Positions 18,017 to 27,773 of a stretch of DNA of 64,000 nucleotides are shown in pieces. Numbering within the stretch: the first letter of the stretch is position 1; the number at the start of each line of letters is the position of its first letter. Under the pieces are notes generated by a model. That model made no database searches, had not been told where the DNA came from, and saw only the letters and a list, made by a program, of their open reading frames with translations. A program made the position numbers and the translations under genes. The DNA comes from Filimonas lacunae (GTDB lineage: Bacteria; Bacteroidota; Bacteroidia; Chitinophagales; Chitinophagaceae). The stretch spans positions 2,480,001-2,544,000 of the forward strand of contig NZ_AP017422.1 in the NCBI RefSeq assembly GCF_002355595.1. Direction: 5' to 3'.

Positions 18017-21000
18017 ATGAATGGTATTACTGTAAAAAGCCGGGTGCACACCCGGACAGGGAGAGCCATGCCGCTGATGATAGCCGGTATATGCATCCTA
18101 TTACTAACAACAGGTATACGGCAGGTGGCACATGCCCAGTCGTATAGTATGAAAGAGCAGGTTACAATACAGGCAAGTGCCACCAATGCCGCAGCTGTAT
18201 TGGAAGAGCTGGATAAGCAAAGCAATTATTCCTTTACTTATTCAAAAGCAGCTTTACAAAAGATAGAGATTGCTGCTATTCAATGGAACAAGGTAACATT
18301 GGAAACAGCTTTAAGCGAACTAAAGAAAAAATACCATATCGGATTTCAGCCGGTAAATACTACTATCTCTTTTTTCATAGAGAAACCACAGCCTGAAAAA
18401 GGAGATACGCTGAACAGGCATATCACCGGCAAAATAACCGTAACCGGTCAAATTAAAGATGCCGCTACCAAACAGCCGTTGCCTGGTGTGGATGTAATGG
18501 TACAGGGCAGCAGAATGAGCACGGTAACTGCTGCGGATGGCACGTACACTGTATTGGTAAAAGACAGCAGCTCGGTGCTGGTGTTTTCCATTGTAGGCTA
18601 TGAAAGCCGTTTTATATCAGCCGGTAAAAATGTAGCAGTTGTTTTTATGACAGCTGACGATAAAGCGCTTACCGGCGTTGTAGTAGGAGCGCGTAGAAAA
18701 ATAAATACAGAAGTAGCATTACTGAACGAAAGAAAGAATGCTGCGATAGTGTCAGATGGTATCTCTGCCCAGCAGATAGAGCGTACCGCCAGCATTACCA
18801 CCACACAGGCGCTGCAAAGAGTATCGGGCGTAACCATCACCGACGATAAATATGTAGCCATCCGTGGTTTGGGCGATCGCAGTGTGATAGGACAGTTAAA
18901 CGGTGTGCGTCTGGCTTCTTCCGATCCGGACAGAAGTACCATTCCTTTAGACCTGGTACCTGCCAGCCTGCTGGATAACATCACCATTTTTAAAACCGTA
19001 ACCCCGGATAAACCTGCGGATGCTGCTGCCGGTATAGTGGAACTGAAAACCAAATCTATTCCCGAAAGGCAAACCTTAAGCATTACCGCACAGGTAGGTA
19101 TGAACACACAAACCGGTGGTAAGGTTAACAGCTTTTACAACAGCGATATGGGCTTTCTGGGGGGTAAGGTAAAGAACAAAGACCTGAGCGCCGATTTCCG
19201 TAACCTGAGTACCCAATACCCGCATGGTTTAGGCGATATACAGGCTAAGATTGCCGCCAGCCGCAACAACCCGGAGTTACTGGCCGAAGCCAACCGTGTG
19301 AATGGCATTATGCACCAGCTGGACCCGGTGTTAACTACCCGCTACAAAACCGCGCCAACAAACCAGGTGTATTCAGTAACCTATGGCAATAGCCTGAAAG
19401 TGTTTCAAAAGCACCAGCTGGGCATTATTGCCGGTATTAACTACTACAGCCGCACTACCGATATTTACCAGGGCGAGCTTACCCAATGGAGCCTGTACCA
19501 GGGCGCCTTAACCGGTAACTCCGCTATCTATAACCCACTGGTTATACCCAGCTATGTAACACCTAATAATATCAACTTAGGTAAATACCTGGGCTATAAA
19601 GAAAATACAGGCACCCAAACCCTTAACTATGGTTTCCTGGGTGGCGTTGCTTACCGTTTTAATTCGCAGCACGAAATCAGTATACAATACCTGGGTAGCC
19701 GTGGTGCTGAAACAAAAGCAACCCACCTGGCAGGAGCCTATGAATATATAGCCTTACCTGGTGGCATATCCAGCACCACGTATTCATTAAGGCAAACCTA
19801 CCGAACCCTCAATACCTTTAACCTGCAGGGCGAGCATAAATTGTTTAAAGGCAACTTTACGCCACGCCTGAGTTATAACCTGGCAAGCTCATCCAGCAGT
19901 CAGAACGATCCTGATTTCCGTTTCGCTAACCTGGCCGATTATATGCCCAGGGGAGGTGGTAGTTATTCAGTGCCGGTGCCGGGTCTGCCGGATAAGATTG
20001 TTGGTACTGAACACCTGTATTCACTGGTATCTGGTTACGTAAATGGTTATGGCCCTTACGGTATTATACAGGCCGATCCTAACGGCCGCCGTTTCAGAAA
20101 ACTGAACGAGGATAACTACAACTATAAAGCAGATGTAACCATCCCTTTTAAAACAGGCAAACTGCGCCAGGAATTTAAAACCGGTGTTAACTACCTGCAT
20201 CGCAAACGCAACTATTCCGAAAACGTACTATACCTGCCAGGCTCTAACTATTCCAACACCGGGGCATTGCCTATCTATGCCGTAAATGGCAACCTCGACA
20301 GGCTGGTAGGGTATGATAGAATTGGTATTCATTTGCCCTCTTCTTATAATGAAGAAGGAGCACCGCGTGTAGGTGGTTATTTATACAATACACAGAAATC
20401 GCCTAACAACTACAAGGGCTATTTTGAAACGCGTGCTTTTTATGGCATGATGGATATGCACCTGACAGAGAAGCTGCGTTTAACAGGTGGTGTACGTTTT
20501 GAAATGACCGATATTAAAGCGGCAGTGGATACCTCTAACGTATTTCTGGACGCTTCTGTAACCACTACTGATGCCAGCGGTAACAAAGTAAACCTGGTGT
20601 ATACCGAACCTAATTCGGTGTATAAAGTAGATTACGAGCCCTTTTATTCTGCCAACCTTACCTATACGCTCAACAGCAATATGAATTTCAGGTTAGGCTA
20701 TAACAACTCACTGGCGCGTCCTGAGTTGCGCGAACTGACCAACGTATTCGATTTTGATCCGTTCCAGTTTGCCCTGGTAGTAGGTAACCCCAATTTAAAA
20801 AATCAGAAAACCACTAACTACGATTTCCGGTGGGAATGGTTTCCGGCACCTGGCGAAGTACTGGCCGTATCTACCTTTTACAAGGAAATTGAAAACCAGC
20901 TGACCAAAGTGTTCAAGCAAAACTCTACTGGTTTAAACGCCCGTTTCCCGGAGTTTCCGGCTATTGAATTCCAGAACGATCCTAATAAGGGTAAGGTATA

Positions 21001-21520
21001 TGGTATAGAGCTGGAAGTAGTAAAGAACCTGGGCTTGTTATCGCCTGCGTTACGCAACTTCTTCCTGGGTTCTAACCTGTTACTGGCACAAAGTGATATT
21101 AAAAAAACGGCCGAACGCCTGGCTTCTTCCAGGGCTATTGACAGGCGCTCACCGGCTAACAGTCCTTTGTTTGAACAGGCTCCTTATTCTGTAAACGTAT
21201 ACATCAACTACAGCAACAAAAAAAGAGGAACAGATATCACCGCCACGTTTAACATGGTAGGCGAAAGATTGATACAGGTAAACCTGGATGGTACGCCCGA
21301 TTTGTATTCACGGCCACAGCCGGTACTGGACCTGGTGTTTACCCAGCAGTTGTTTAAGCGCATACAGCTGAAAGGCTTTGCTAAAAATATACTGGATAAG
21401 CCTTACCAGGAAGTATATGCTAACCCGGGAACCGGTGGTAAGTTTTATGGCAAACAATATATCCGCAGAAGCTATAACCGTGGAACGGAGATGATGCTGG
21501 GTCTTACTTATACCCTGTAA
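18017..21520 (+). CDS. STN TonB-dependent receptor, transducer type (module A)
   Basis: An 1167-residue outer-membrane receptor. A signal peptide ends near QVAHAQ; an internal ATG at 18068 (MPLMIAGICILLL) may be the true start. Then an STN domain (about 45-115, TNAAAVLEELDKQSNYSFTY) that signals to FecR, a CarboxypepD_reg domain (about 138-215, LPGVDVMVQGSRMSTVTAADGTY), a plug (about 240-350, TITTTQALQRVSGVTITDDKYVAIRGLGDR) and a 22-strand barrel ending TYTL. RGLGDRS and the plug form place it nearer to FecA/CirA-like transducers than to SusC. No susD follows; lipoproteins follow instead. Substrate unknown. Confidence 0.92.
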   Translation: MNGITVKSRVHTRTGRAMPLMIAGICILLLTTGIRQVAHAQSYSMKEQVTIQASATNAAAVLEELDKQSNYSFTYSKAALQKIEIAAIQWNKVTLETALSELKKKYHIGFQPVNTTISFFIEKPQPEKGDTLNRHITGKITVTGQIKDAATKQPLPGVDVMVQGSRMSTVTAADGTYTVLVKDSSSVLVFSIVGYESRFISAGKNVAVVFMTADDKALTGVVVGARRKINTEVALLNERKNAAIVSDGISAQQIERTASITTTQALQRVSGVTITDDKYVAIRGLGDRSVIGQLNGVRLASSDPDRSTIPLDLVPASLLDNITIFKTVTPDKPADAAAGIVELKTKSIPERQTLSITAQVGMNTQTGGKVNSFYNSDMGFLGGKVKNKDLSADFRNLSTQYPHGLGDIQAKIAASRNNPELLAEANRVNGIMHQLDPVLTTRYKTAPTNQVYSVTYGNSLKVFQKHQLGIIAGINYYSRTTDIYQGELTQWSLYQGALTGNSAIYNPLVIPSYVTPNNINLGKYLGYKENTGTQTLNYGFLGGVAYRFNSQHEISIQYLGSRGAETKATHLAGAYEYIALPGGISSTTYSLRQTYRTLNTFNLQGEHKLFKGNFTPRLSYNLASSSSSQNDPDFRFANLADYMPRGGGSYSVPVPGLPDKIVGTEHLYSLVSGYVNGYGPYGIIQADPNGRRFRKLNEDNYNYKADVTIPFKTGKLRQEFKTGVNYLHRKRNYSENVLYLPGSNYSNTGALPIYAVNGNLDRLVGYDRIGIHLPSSYNEEGAPRVGGYLYNTQKSPNNYKGYFETRAFYGMMDMHLTEKLRLTGGVRFEMTDIKAAVDTSNVFLDASVTTTDASGNKVNLVYTEPNSVYKVDYEPFYSANLTYTLNSNMNFRLGYNNSLARPELRELTNVFDFDPFQFALVVGNPNLKNQKTTNYDFRWEWFPAPGEVLAVSTFYKEIENQLTKVFKQNSTGLNARFPEFPAIEFQNDPNKGKVYGIELEVVKNLGLLSPALRNFFLGSNLLLAQSDIKKTAERLASSRAIDRRSPANSPLFEQAPYSVNVYINYSNKKRGTDITATFNMVGERLIQVNLDGTPDLYSRPQPVLDLVFTQQLFKRIQLKGFAKNILDKPYQEVYANPGTGGKFYGKQYIRRSYNRGTEMMLGLTYTL

Positions 21521-21546
21521 TTCTGTTACCCGATAACTCTAACACA

Positions 21547-23256
21547 ATGAAGCATAGTAAATATATTTATCCTTTTTTGCTGGTAGCGCTCACAGGCACT
21601 GTGTCATGCAAAAAGAAACTGGACAACATTTCCGATAACCGTTTGCAACAACAGCCACTTACGGGGTCCAGCAGCAGGCTGATAAACCTAGCTGGGGCCA
21701 ATGAATTGCAGATAGCAGGTCAAAAGCTTACCAGCTTTATGGCCGCTGATAAAGAAGGTGGTTATGGCCCCGATCAAACCCGCAGTACGGTATACTTTCC
21801 CGAAACCGGAAGGATGGGCGCCACGTTTACCGTTCCCCTGCAACTGGTAGATGCCCAGGGCATGATACGCGACATTCTGTTCAGCAGCTCTTCCTCTAAA
21901 GTGATAGCGCCGCCTTCCAGGCCTTTTACTGCCGTGGACGATTATAATCATCCGATGGATTATTACTTTGCCTGGTTTGCCCCTAACAAGGGCGGTTACC
22001 AGGATTCGTTGTTTGCTATTCCACGCGAGGTGTCACCTTCTTCCAACCCGGAGCATTTTAAAATACGTTTGCTCAACCTGGGCACTACACCCGACAGGTT
22101 TCACACAGGTAATATGTCGCTTACCTGGGCAGATGGTACGGCTATTGCCGGGCTGGAAAATATAGCGCCCGGAAGCTATTCAGACTATATAGAAATACCT
22201 TTTGGCAGCTATCAGTTTAAAGTGCTGGATGCCGATGGAAAGGAAGTGCCGGCCAAAGGTTCACTGGAAATGGTGAATAATGTGCTGAACCCGGAAACCG
22301 GTACCATGATGTCGGCAACGGCGGATGGTGATGCAGGCGTGGGTGGTTTTTCAGATACCTGGTTAACGTATGCTCCTTTAAAAACGTATCAGCCCGGTGG
22401 TATTTATACCATTGCGGTAGGCGCTATGTCAGGATATGGTATACCTACCGGTGGACCTGGTGAAACGGTGGCTACACTTACCAATAGCTTCCAGGTAATT
22501 GCTGATAATAAAGAATCTACCAATATTACCTATAGCCGCATGCAGGCGGTAAACGTGCTGGCAGGAAAAGAAATCAGCTGGCAGGTAGACGGCAAGCCAT
22601 TGGGCGAAACGCTGGCATTTGCTACACAAACAACATACAGCCGGTACATTGCCGGCACACACCACGTAAAGGCACTGGACAAGCAAGGCGCTACATTAGC
22701 AGAAACAGACAGGCAACTGATGCCAGGCGATAATATTACTGCCTGGTTATATGCCACCCGCGATGGTAAACCGGCTATCAGTTTTTCGGCCAATAACCTC
22801 AGCGGCAAGTATTATACCGGTGCTTCGGGTAACGATGGCAGCTATGCCACAGCACAGGATCTGAACCCCTGGTGGATACGTTTTATGAACTTCTGTGCCG
22901 ATGAAGAGGAGGTGACTTTTACCAAAGCCAATGGGCAGCATTTTACTACCTCCACCACCAGCCAGGCGTATGCGCATATTCAGCTTGGAAAAGCGGCAGA
23001 AGTGAACGAGTATGTGCGTTTAAGAGCTAATGAACCTGTGAGTATACTGGCCTATACTTCAAAGCCCGGCGTTTTTCCCGGTAACTGGATGACAGAGGTA
23101 ACCCCGGTAGCTGCCAATCGTTTTATTGCCAATCCTGCATTATATAAAACGGCGAAGAAGCCCAATGCCGAGCCGGGTATTTATACCGTGGCGCTGGTGG
23201 GCAATACCGCTGCCGGCGAAAAACCGTCCATGATCATTATCAAACACAACAAGTAA
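21547..23256 (+). CDS. DUF4397-like lipoprotein (module A)
   Basis: A 569-residue lipoprotein; the signal ends at VSC with cysteine 21. The mature protein is beta-rich with a DUF4397-like repeat (IRLLNLGTTPDRFHTGNMSLTWADGTAIAGLENIAPGSYSDYIEIPFGSYQFKV, about residues 175-240) and a second, similar unit near 330-400. It starts 27 nt after the TonB receptor and is in the same operon. DUF4397 domains are predicted Ig-like surface modules of unknown role. It takes the position SusD has in ordinary operons but has no TPR fold. Confidence 0.75.
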   Translation: MKHSKYIYPFLLVALTGTVSCKKKLDNISDNRLQQQPLTGSSSRLINLAGANELQIAGQKLTSFMAADKEGGYGPDQTRSTVYFPETGRMGATFTVPLQLVDAQGMIRDILFSSSSSKVIAPPSRPFTAVDDYNHPMDYYFAWFAPNKGGYQDSLFAIPREVSPSSNPEHFKIRLLNLGTTPDRFHTGNMSLTWADGTAIAGLENIAPGSYSDYIEIPFGSYQFKVLDADGKEVPAKGSLEMVNNVLNPETGTMMSATADGDAGVGGFSDTWLTYAPLKTYQPGGIYTIAVGAMSGYGIPTGGPGETVATLTNSFQVIADNKESTNITYSRMQAVNVLAGKEISWQVDGKPLGETLAFATQTTYSRYIAGTHHVKALDKQGATLAETDRQLMPGDNITAWLYATRDGKPAISFSANNLSGKYYTGASGNDGSYATAQDLNPWWIRFMNFCADEEEVTFTKANGQHFTTSTTSQAYAHIQLGKAAEVNEYVRLRANEPVSILAYTSKPGVFPGNWMTEVTPVAANRFIANPALYKTAKKPNAEPGIYTVALVGNTAAGEKPSMIIIKHNK

Positions 23257-23269
23257 ACAGAAGTATTGT

Positions 23270-24454
23270 ATGTATAACCGGTCATTTATTTTTTTACTAC
23301 TGGCAACAGTACTGGCGGGCGCCGGATGCCGTAAAACAGATTTTGCGGAAGTAAGCAGCCCCGCTTACCTGAGGGTATTTAACAGTTTGCGATACAGTGC
23401 TTCGCTCGACAATAAAGATGCACCGCAGCCTTTTTTAACCATGCTGATAGATCCGCAGCTGGATGCCAACGGTATTGCAGAAAGCGCCGCTGTCACCGGC
23501 GATTTCCTGGAAACGCGCGATCAGTGGGCCCGGCCTTATCCCGATGCAGCTAACACTACGTTGTATCAAAAAGAATATCCCGGCACTGCTAAAGTAGTAG
23601 CGGCTCCCATACTCAACGGGTACGACCTCAGCAGCTGGGCCCAGGTGCCTTCCGGTAAACACCGCGTGCTGTTTATATCCCGTCCGCAGAATACCACGCC
23701 GTTCTTTAGCCTGGATAAAAACCAGCGTGGCGAGGTAATGGTAGATACTACTATTGATTTGCAGGAGCGTGAAGTGTATACCATGCAGGTGCTGGAACAG
23801 GATTATCAGACAAAGAAGAATATCGTGTACCTGCGTAACGAAACTTTTGTAAAGCAATCGCTTTCCGATTCGCTGGTGTACGTGAATTTCTATAACCTTT
23901 CCAGCAATGGCTTTTATCAATATTCGCCCAATGTATTACCGGGCAATGTGCTGGTTCGCGATAAGATACAGGACACCATGAATGTCTTTTATTCTCTGTA
24001 TAAATATGTAAATGCCAGCACCAGCACCGCCATCAAAGGCAGTGAATATGTGCCTGTGGGCACCATTACCCGCTCGCAGGAGCCGGTGGTGAACCCATAC
24101 CGCAGTTTTCCCTTGTTTGCTGATACTGCTGCTGACAGGATATATACCGGCAATGTGGCGCAATTGTTTCAGTTATTAAAGCCAGGGTTTACACCTAATA
24201 ACTCAGGCTTACTGCTCAGCTTGCCGGTGGGGTATTACCTGGGCGTATCGGTAGGTACACTGGGAAATAATGTGGATGCTGCGGCCAATGTGATGGTAAA
24301 GACCAGCGCCGATGTGCGCAGTGGGCTCATTATCAGTGAACGGTCTGGAATATATAACCCCCGTTCATTTGCTACGGTTAATACCATCGAGTATATCAAC
24401 AGAAAGGTGTACATCACTACTATTCAACGCAGGTTCGATCCTCCTGTATACTAA
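23270..24454 (+). CDS. DUF4397 lipoprotein (module A)
   Basis: A 394-residue lipoprotein (AGAGC, cysteine 20). Mature start AYLRVFNSLRYSASLDN is a typical DUF4397 first strand; GKHRVLFISRPQNTTPFFSLD and VYVNFYNLSSNGFYQYSPNVLPGNV are later strands. It lies 14 nt after the preceding lipoprotein gene. Function unknown; probably an outer-membrane-anchored partner of the module's TonB receptors. Confidence 0.75.
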   Translation: MYNRSFIFLLLATVLAGAGCRKTDFAEVSSPAYLRVFNSLRYSASLDNKDAPQPFLTMLIDPQLDANGIAESAAVTGDFLETRDQWARPYPDAANTTLYQKEYPGTAKVVAAPILNGYDLSSWAQVPSGKHRVLFISRPQNTTPFFSLDKNQRGEVMVDTTIDLQEREVYTMQVLEQDYQTKKNIVYLRNETFVKQSLSDSLVYVNFYNLSSNGFYQYSPNVLPGNVLVRDKIQDTMNVFYSLYKYVNASTSTAIKGSEYVPVGTITRSQEPVVNPYRSFPLFADTAADRIYTGNVAQLFQLLKPGFTPNNSGLLLSLPVGYYLGVSVGTLGNNVDAAANVMVKTSADVRSGLIISERSGIYNPRSFATVNTIEYINRKVYITTIQRRFDPPVY

Positions 24455-24470
24455 ATCAAAAATGTTTTGT

Positions 24471-25553
24471 ATGCGTAAAATGAAATACATGACAGGAGTT
24501 GTGGCAGCGGTATTGCTGGCTACCGCCTGTAAAAAAGATGATATCACGCCACCCATCGACAAAACCACGTTGCCCCGCACGATGGCTGCTTTTATACAAA
24601 ATAACTACGACCTGTCGCTGCTGAATGCCGCTTTACAAAAAACAGGCTTGTACGACACGCTGGCGCAGGCCGGTGCGTATACCTTTTTTGCGCCGGACAA
24701 CAATGCCTTTGCCGCCATTGGTATAGGTAGTGTGGCGCAAATCAACAGCATGAATACCGATAGCCTGCGTCATCAGCTACGCTATCATCTGCTGCGTAAC
24801 AGGTATTTTGTTGCTTCATTTCCTTCCCAGATAGGATACAGCTATACCTCTGCTACCGGCGAACCCCTGTATGCGTCTGCCAGTAACCTGTATGGCTCCA
24901 GTGCCGATAACAGGCAGCTATTTATAAACGGTGCCATGGTATACAACGGTGCCAAACGCAATATAGCACTGGCTAACGGGGTAATACACCTGGTGAGCAA
25001 ACCGCTGCAATACCATGCAGGCACGGTACAGGAATATATTACACGTGACACCAGTTTGTCGCTGTTTGCAGCAGCTATGCAACGTTTTAACTTATGGGAT
25101 GGGCTTCAAAACAACAGTAAGGTTACGGTTTTTGTGCCGGACAATGCTGCGTTTCGCCGCTATGGCCTTACCCAGGATAGCATTGCGCGTATGAACCCGG
25201 CCAGCTACCAGGATCTGGCTTTTGGTGTATATCCTTTGCTGCTGAAAGCGCGCCATATTTTTTCCACCGATTCGTGGCAGATAACAAGCGAACAATACGG
25301 CCCCAATGGTATTTACTTTGGCAACTATGTAGTTACTCCCGAATACCAGTATAATGGCAACAATAACACAGAAAACGCCACTGTATCGGTAAGTTATCTA
25401 GATGTCAATGGATTTTATCAGCCCAATGATAAAGGTCCGGGAGCGGCGAGGTATAAAGGTGGTTCTGCCAAAGGAGCCGATCATCTCACCGGTAATGGTA
25501 TTGTGCATGTCATTGACGACTTGCTTTTTTATCCTGAATTACTGAAAAAATAA
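24471..25553 (+). CDS. Double fasciclin (FAS1) lipoprotein 1 (module A)
   Basis: A 360-residue lipoprotein. The start is placed at ATG 24471 (signal to ATAC, cysteine 20); a further ATG 9 nt upstream is also possible, and a longer reading frame into the previous gene is not credible. Two FAS1 domains: residues about 40-175 (LSLLNAALQKTGLYDTLAQAGAYTFFAPDNNAF, ending GVIHLVSKPL) and about 180-355 (LFAAAMQRFNLWDGL, KVTVFVPDNAAF, ending GIVHVIDDLLF). FAS1 domains mediate adhesion and protein or carbohydrate contacts on the cell surface. Confidence 0.88.
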   Translation: MRKMKYMTGVVAAVLLATACKKDDITPPIDKTTLPRTMAAFIQNNYDLSLLNAALQKTGLYDTLAQAGAYTFFAPDNNAFAAIGIGSVAQINSMNTDSLRHQLRYHLLRNRYFVASFPSQIGYSYTSATGEPLYASASNLYGSSADNRQLFINGAMVYNGAKRNIALANGVIHLVSKPLQYHAGTVQEYITRDTSLSLFAAAMQRFNLWDGLQNNSKVTVFVPDNAAFRRYGLTQDSIARMNPASYQDLAFGVYPLLLKARHIFSTDSWQITSEQYGPNGIYFGNYVVTPEYQYNGNNNTENATVSVSYLDVNGFYQPNDKGPGAARYKGGSAKGADHLTGNGIVHVIDDLLFYPELLKK

Positions 25554-25562
25554 ATAAACTGT

Positions 25563-26768
25563 ATGCGCTATACTATAAAAGCAGCTGCTTTTGCTGTATG
25601 GATGCCGGCATTGCTGGTGTTGTTACAGCTGGGAGCCTGTACTAAAAAAGATATAATGCCGGAGCCGGTAGGAGAGCCGGTGCCTTATAAAGACACGGCC
25701 ATCCGCTCGTGGAAAGAGATGATGGAGAAGCCAGGTTATACGCTGTGGAAAGCTGCCTGGAATCGTTCTGATATGAACGCTATTGCCGGTGCGGATAAGG
25801 CCGGTGCTTTTCTTACGGTGTTTATGCCATCCGACCAGGCCTTTCAGGCAGCTGGCTATACAATGGAGGTAATTAACAGCGCCAGCAAAGAAACGCTGGA
25901 TAGCTTACTCAGCTACCAGGTAGTACCTGGAAAATATACACCGGATAATATATCCCATATTAAGGGAAGTGCGCAGCTGAAAACATTGCTAACCAATGAC
26001 GCTGTGATGGGATACAACACTTCTCAGCCGTATATCTACATCTTATATGCCGGCTACTTTCACGATAGCCTGGTAATAAACGGTGCTAACGTAGCCAAAT
26101 GGGGTACGGGGCAGGATGCTGCTGACGGATATGTATATACTACAGCGGTGGTGCTGCAAAAGCCCATGCAAACCATGTGGGAGTATATAGAAAGCCACCC
26201 GGAGCTGAGCCTGTTTAAAGCGGCAATAGAGATGAGCGACTACGAATATAGCATGGGCTGGTCGGGCATGAACAACCAGATGCTGCTGATGGGTAGCCCC
26301 GGTTTTGAGTTTACCCTGTTTGCACCTTCCAATAAAGCTTTTGAAGCGGCGGGGTTTACTACTGCGGAGGATATTCAAAACTATATCAACAACAGTCTGC
26401 CCGTGAAAGATCCTGATTATGATGAGAACTGGTATTACCAGAATCCCACCACTGCTATGGACAGCATTCTTTTTGCACACGGGTTGGAAGCATACTTGTT
26501 TGCCGGTCAGTATTACTACCCGGTAAGCACTACCTATTTTACCAACGACCTTATTCAAAACGCAGCCGGTTTAAGTGGTGTGGAGATAAAGCCAGGAACG
26601 ATGTACAGCAGCCCTCCCGGTATCATTCATGTAGATTTCAGTGTGGTGAACGGGCAGCTACGGGTAAAACGCTATAAAGCCAATCATACCCCCATACCGC
26701 TGGCACAGCCCAATATCCGGGTGCTGAACGGTGCAATTCACGTAGTGGATGGTTTATTCATGCGCTAA
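25563..26768 (+). CDS. Double FAS1 lipoprotein 2 (module A)
   Basis: A 401-residue lipoprotein (LGAC, cysteine 26). First FAS1 domain about 50-195 (FLTVFMPSDQAFQAAGYT), second about 200-400 (ELSLFKAAIEMSDYEYSMGW, FTLFAPSNKAFEAAGFT, ending GAIHVVDGLFMR). It starts 9 nt after the previous gene. The second domain has long inserts rich in tyrosine. Same operon and presumed role as its neighbours. Confidence 0.87.
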   Translation: MRYTIKAAAFAVWMPALLVLLQLGACTKKDIMPEPVGEPVPYKDTAIRSWKEMMEKPGYTLWKAAWNRSDMNAIAGADKAGAFLTVFMPSDQAFQAAGYTMEVINSASKETLDSLLSYQVVPGKYTPDNISHIKGSAQLKTLLTNDAVMGYNTSQPYIYILYAGYFHDSLVINGANVAKWGTGQDAADGYVYTTAVVLQKPMQTMWEYIESHPELSLFKAAIEMSDYEYSMGWSGMNNQMLLMGSPGFEFTLFAPSNKAFEAAGFTTAEDIQNYINNSLPVKDPDYDENWYYQNPTTAMDSILFAHGLEAYLFAGQYYYPVSTTYFTNDLIQNAAGLSGVEIKPGTMYSSPPGIIHVDFSVVNGQLRVKRYKANHTPIPLAQPNIRVLNGAIHVVDGLFMR

Positions 26769-26779
26769 AATCAAACTCA

Positions 26780-27760
26780 ATGAAAAGAATATTATTTAGT
26801 GGTTTTTTACTGATGCTGCTGGCGGGATGCACGAAAGAGAAGGAGGATAACAGTTTGCCGGCAGACATCACCAGCCGTCTCAACTTCATTATAGAAGATA
26901 ACCTGTTTAACTTTTCTTACTTCAATGCAGGGCTTGGCAGAACGCCTTATCGCGTAACGCTTACGCAGCCGGGGCCTTACACGGTGCTGCTGCCCGATAA
27001 CAATGCATTTATAGCAGCAGGTTACAGTACTGAAAATGCAGTGCTCACAGAAAGTGCATCGGTGTTGAATAACATGATAGGTTACCAGGTAGTTTCCGGT
27101 ACCTGGCAGCTGGATCAATTGCCGTTTCGTTTTAACCAGGAGCTTACTTCCGTTACCGGAAGCAAGCTGTATGTTACCCGCTGGGTAAAGAACCAGGATA
27201 CGGTAGTAACCATTAACGGCAGCAGGGTATTGAGTTACAACATGAAGGCCAGCAATGGCCTGATACAGGTAATCAATACCGTATTGCAGCCACTGGTACA
27301 CAAAACCCTGTCCGATGCTATCTCGTCCGATCCGCAGTTCACTTACCTGAATGCTGCTTTGCAAAAAGCAGGTATGAAAACGTTGCTGGAGCAGGAAACA
27401 GCTTACACCGTTTTTGCCCCGGTGAACAGCGCCTTTGTGGCGGCAGGCTATGCCACCATACAGGACATACAGCAGGCAGATGCGGCCACCCTTCAACAAT
27501 TGCTCCAATACCACCTGTTTAGCGGCAGAAAATTCGTGTATGATTATATACTGGCTACCGGCCCCTCTGATAAGTCGGAGCAGGCCATGCTTTCAGGAAA
27601 CAACATCACAGTTAACCTGTTAAAGTCGGGCATCAACTACACAGGCATTACGGTAAAAGGCATAGGTAACAGCACCGTGGCTACCATCAGCAAGCCCAAC
27701 GTGCTGGCAGGTAATGGCGTGTTGCATACGATTAACCAGGTATTAAAGGAGAACCAGTAA
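26780..27760 (+). CDS. Double FAS1 lipoprotein 3 (module A)
   Basis: A 326-residue lipoprotein (LLAGC, cysteine 17). FAS1 domains at about 30-175 (YTVLLPDNNAFIAAGYS) and 178-325 (FTYLNAALQKAGMKTLLEQETAYTVFAPVNSAF, ending GVLHTINQVL). It starts 11 nt after the previous gene. With the two genes before it, six FAS1 domains are made from one transcript. Confidence 0.88.
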   Translation: MKRILFSGFLLMLLAGCTKEKEDNSLPADITSRLNFIIEDNLFNFSYFNAGLGRTPYRVTLTQPGPYTVLLPDNNAFIAAGYSTENAVLTESASVLNNMIGYQVVSGTWQLDQLPFRFNQELTSVTGSKLYVTRWVKNQDTVVTINGSRVLSYNMKASNGLIQVINTVLQPLVHKTLSDAISSDPQFTYLNAALQKAGMKTLLEQETAYTVFAPVNSAFVAAGYATIQDIQQADAATLQQLLQYHLFSGRKFVYDYILATGPSDKSEQAMLSGNNITVNLLKSGINYTGITVKGIGNSTVATISKPNVLAGNGVLHTINQVLKENQ

Positions 27761-27773
27761 ACGACTATTTCTA

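Noticed and set aside
24312-24470. Upstream extension of the first FAS1 lipoprotein gene
   Set aside because: It would overlap the previous gene and bury the lipoprotein signal; ATG 24471 gives a proper signal peptide.
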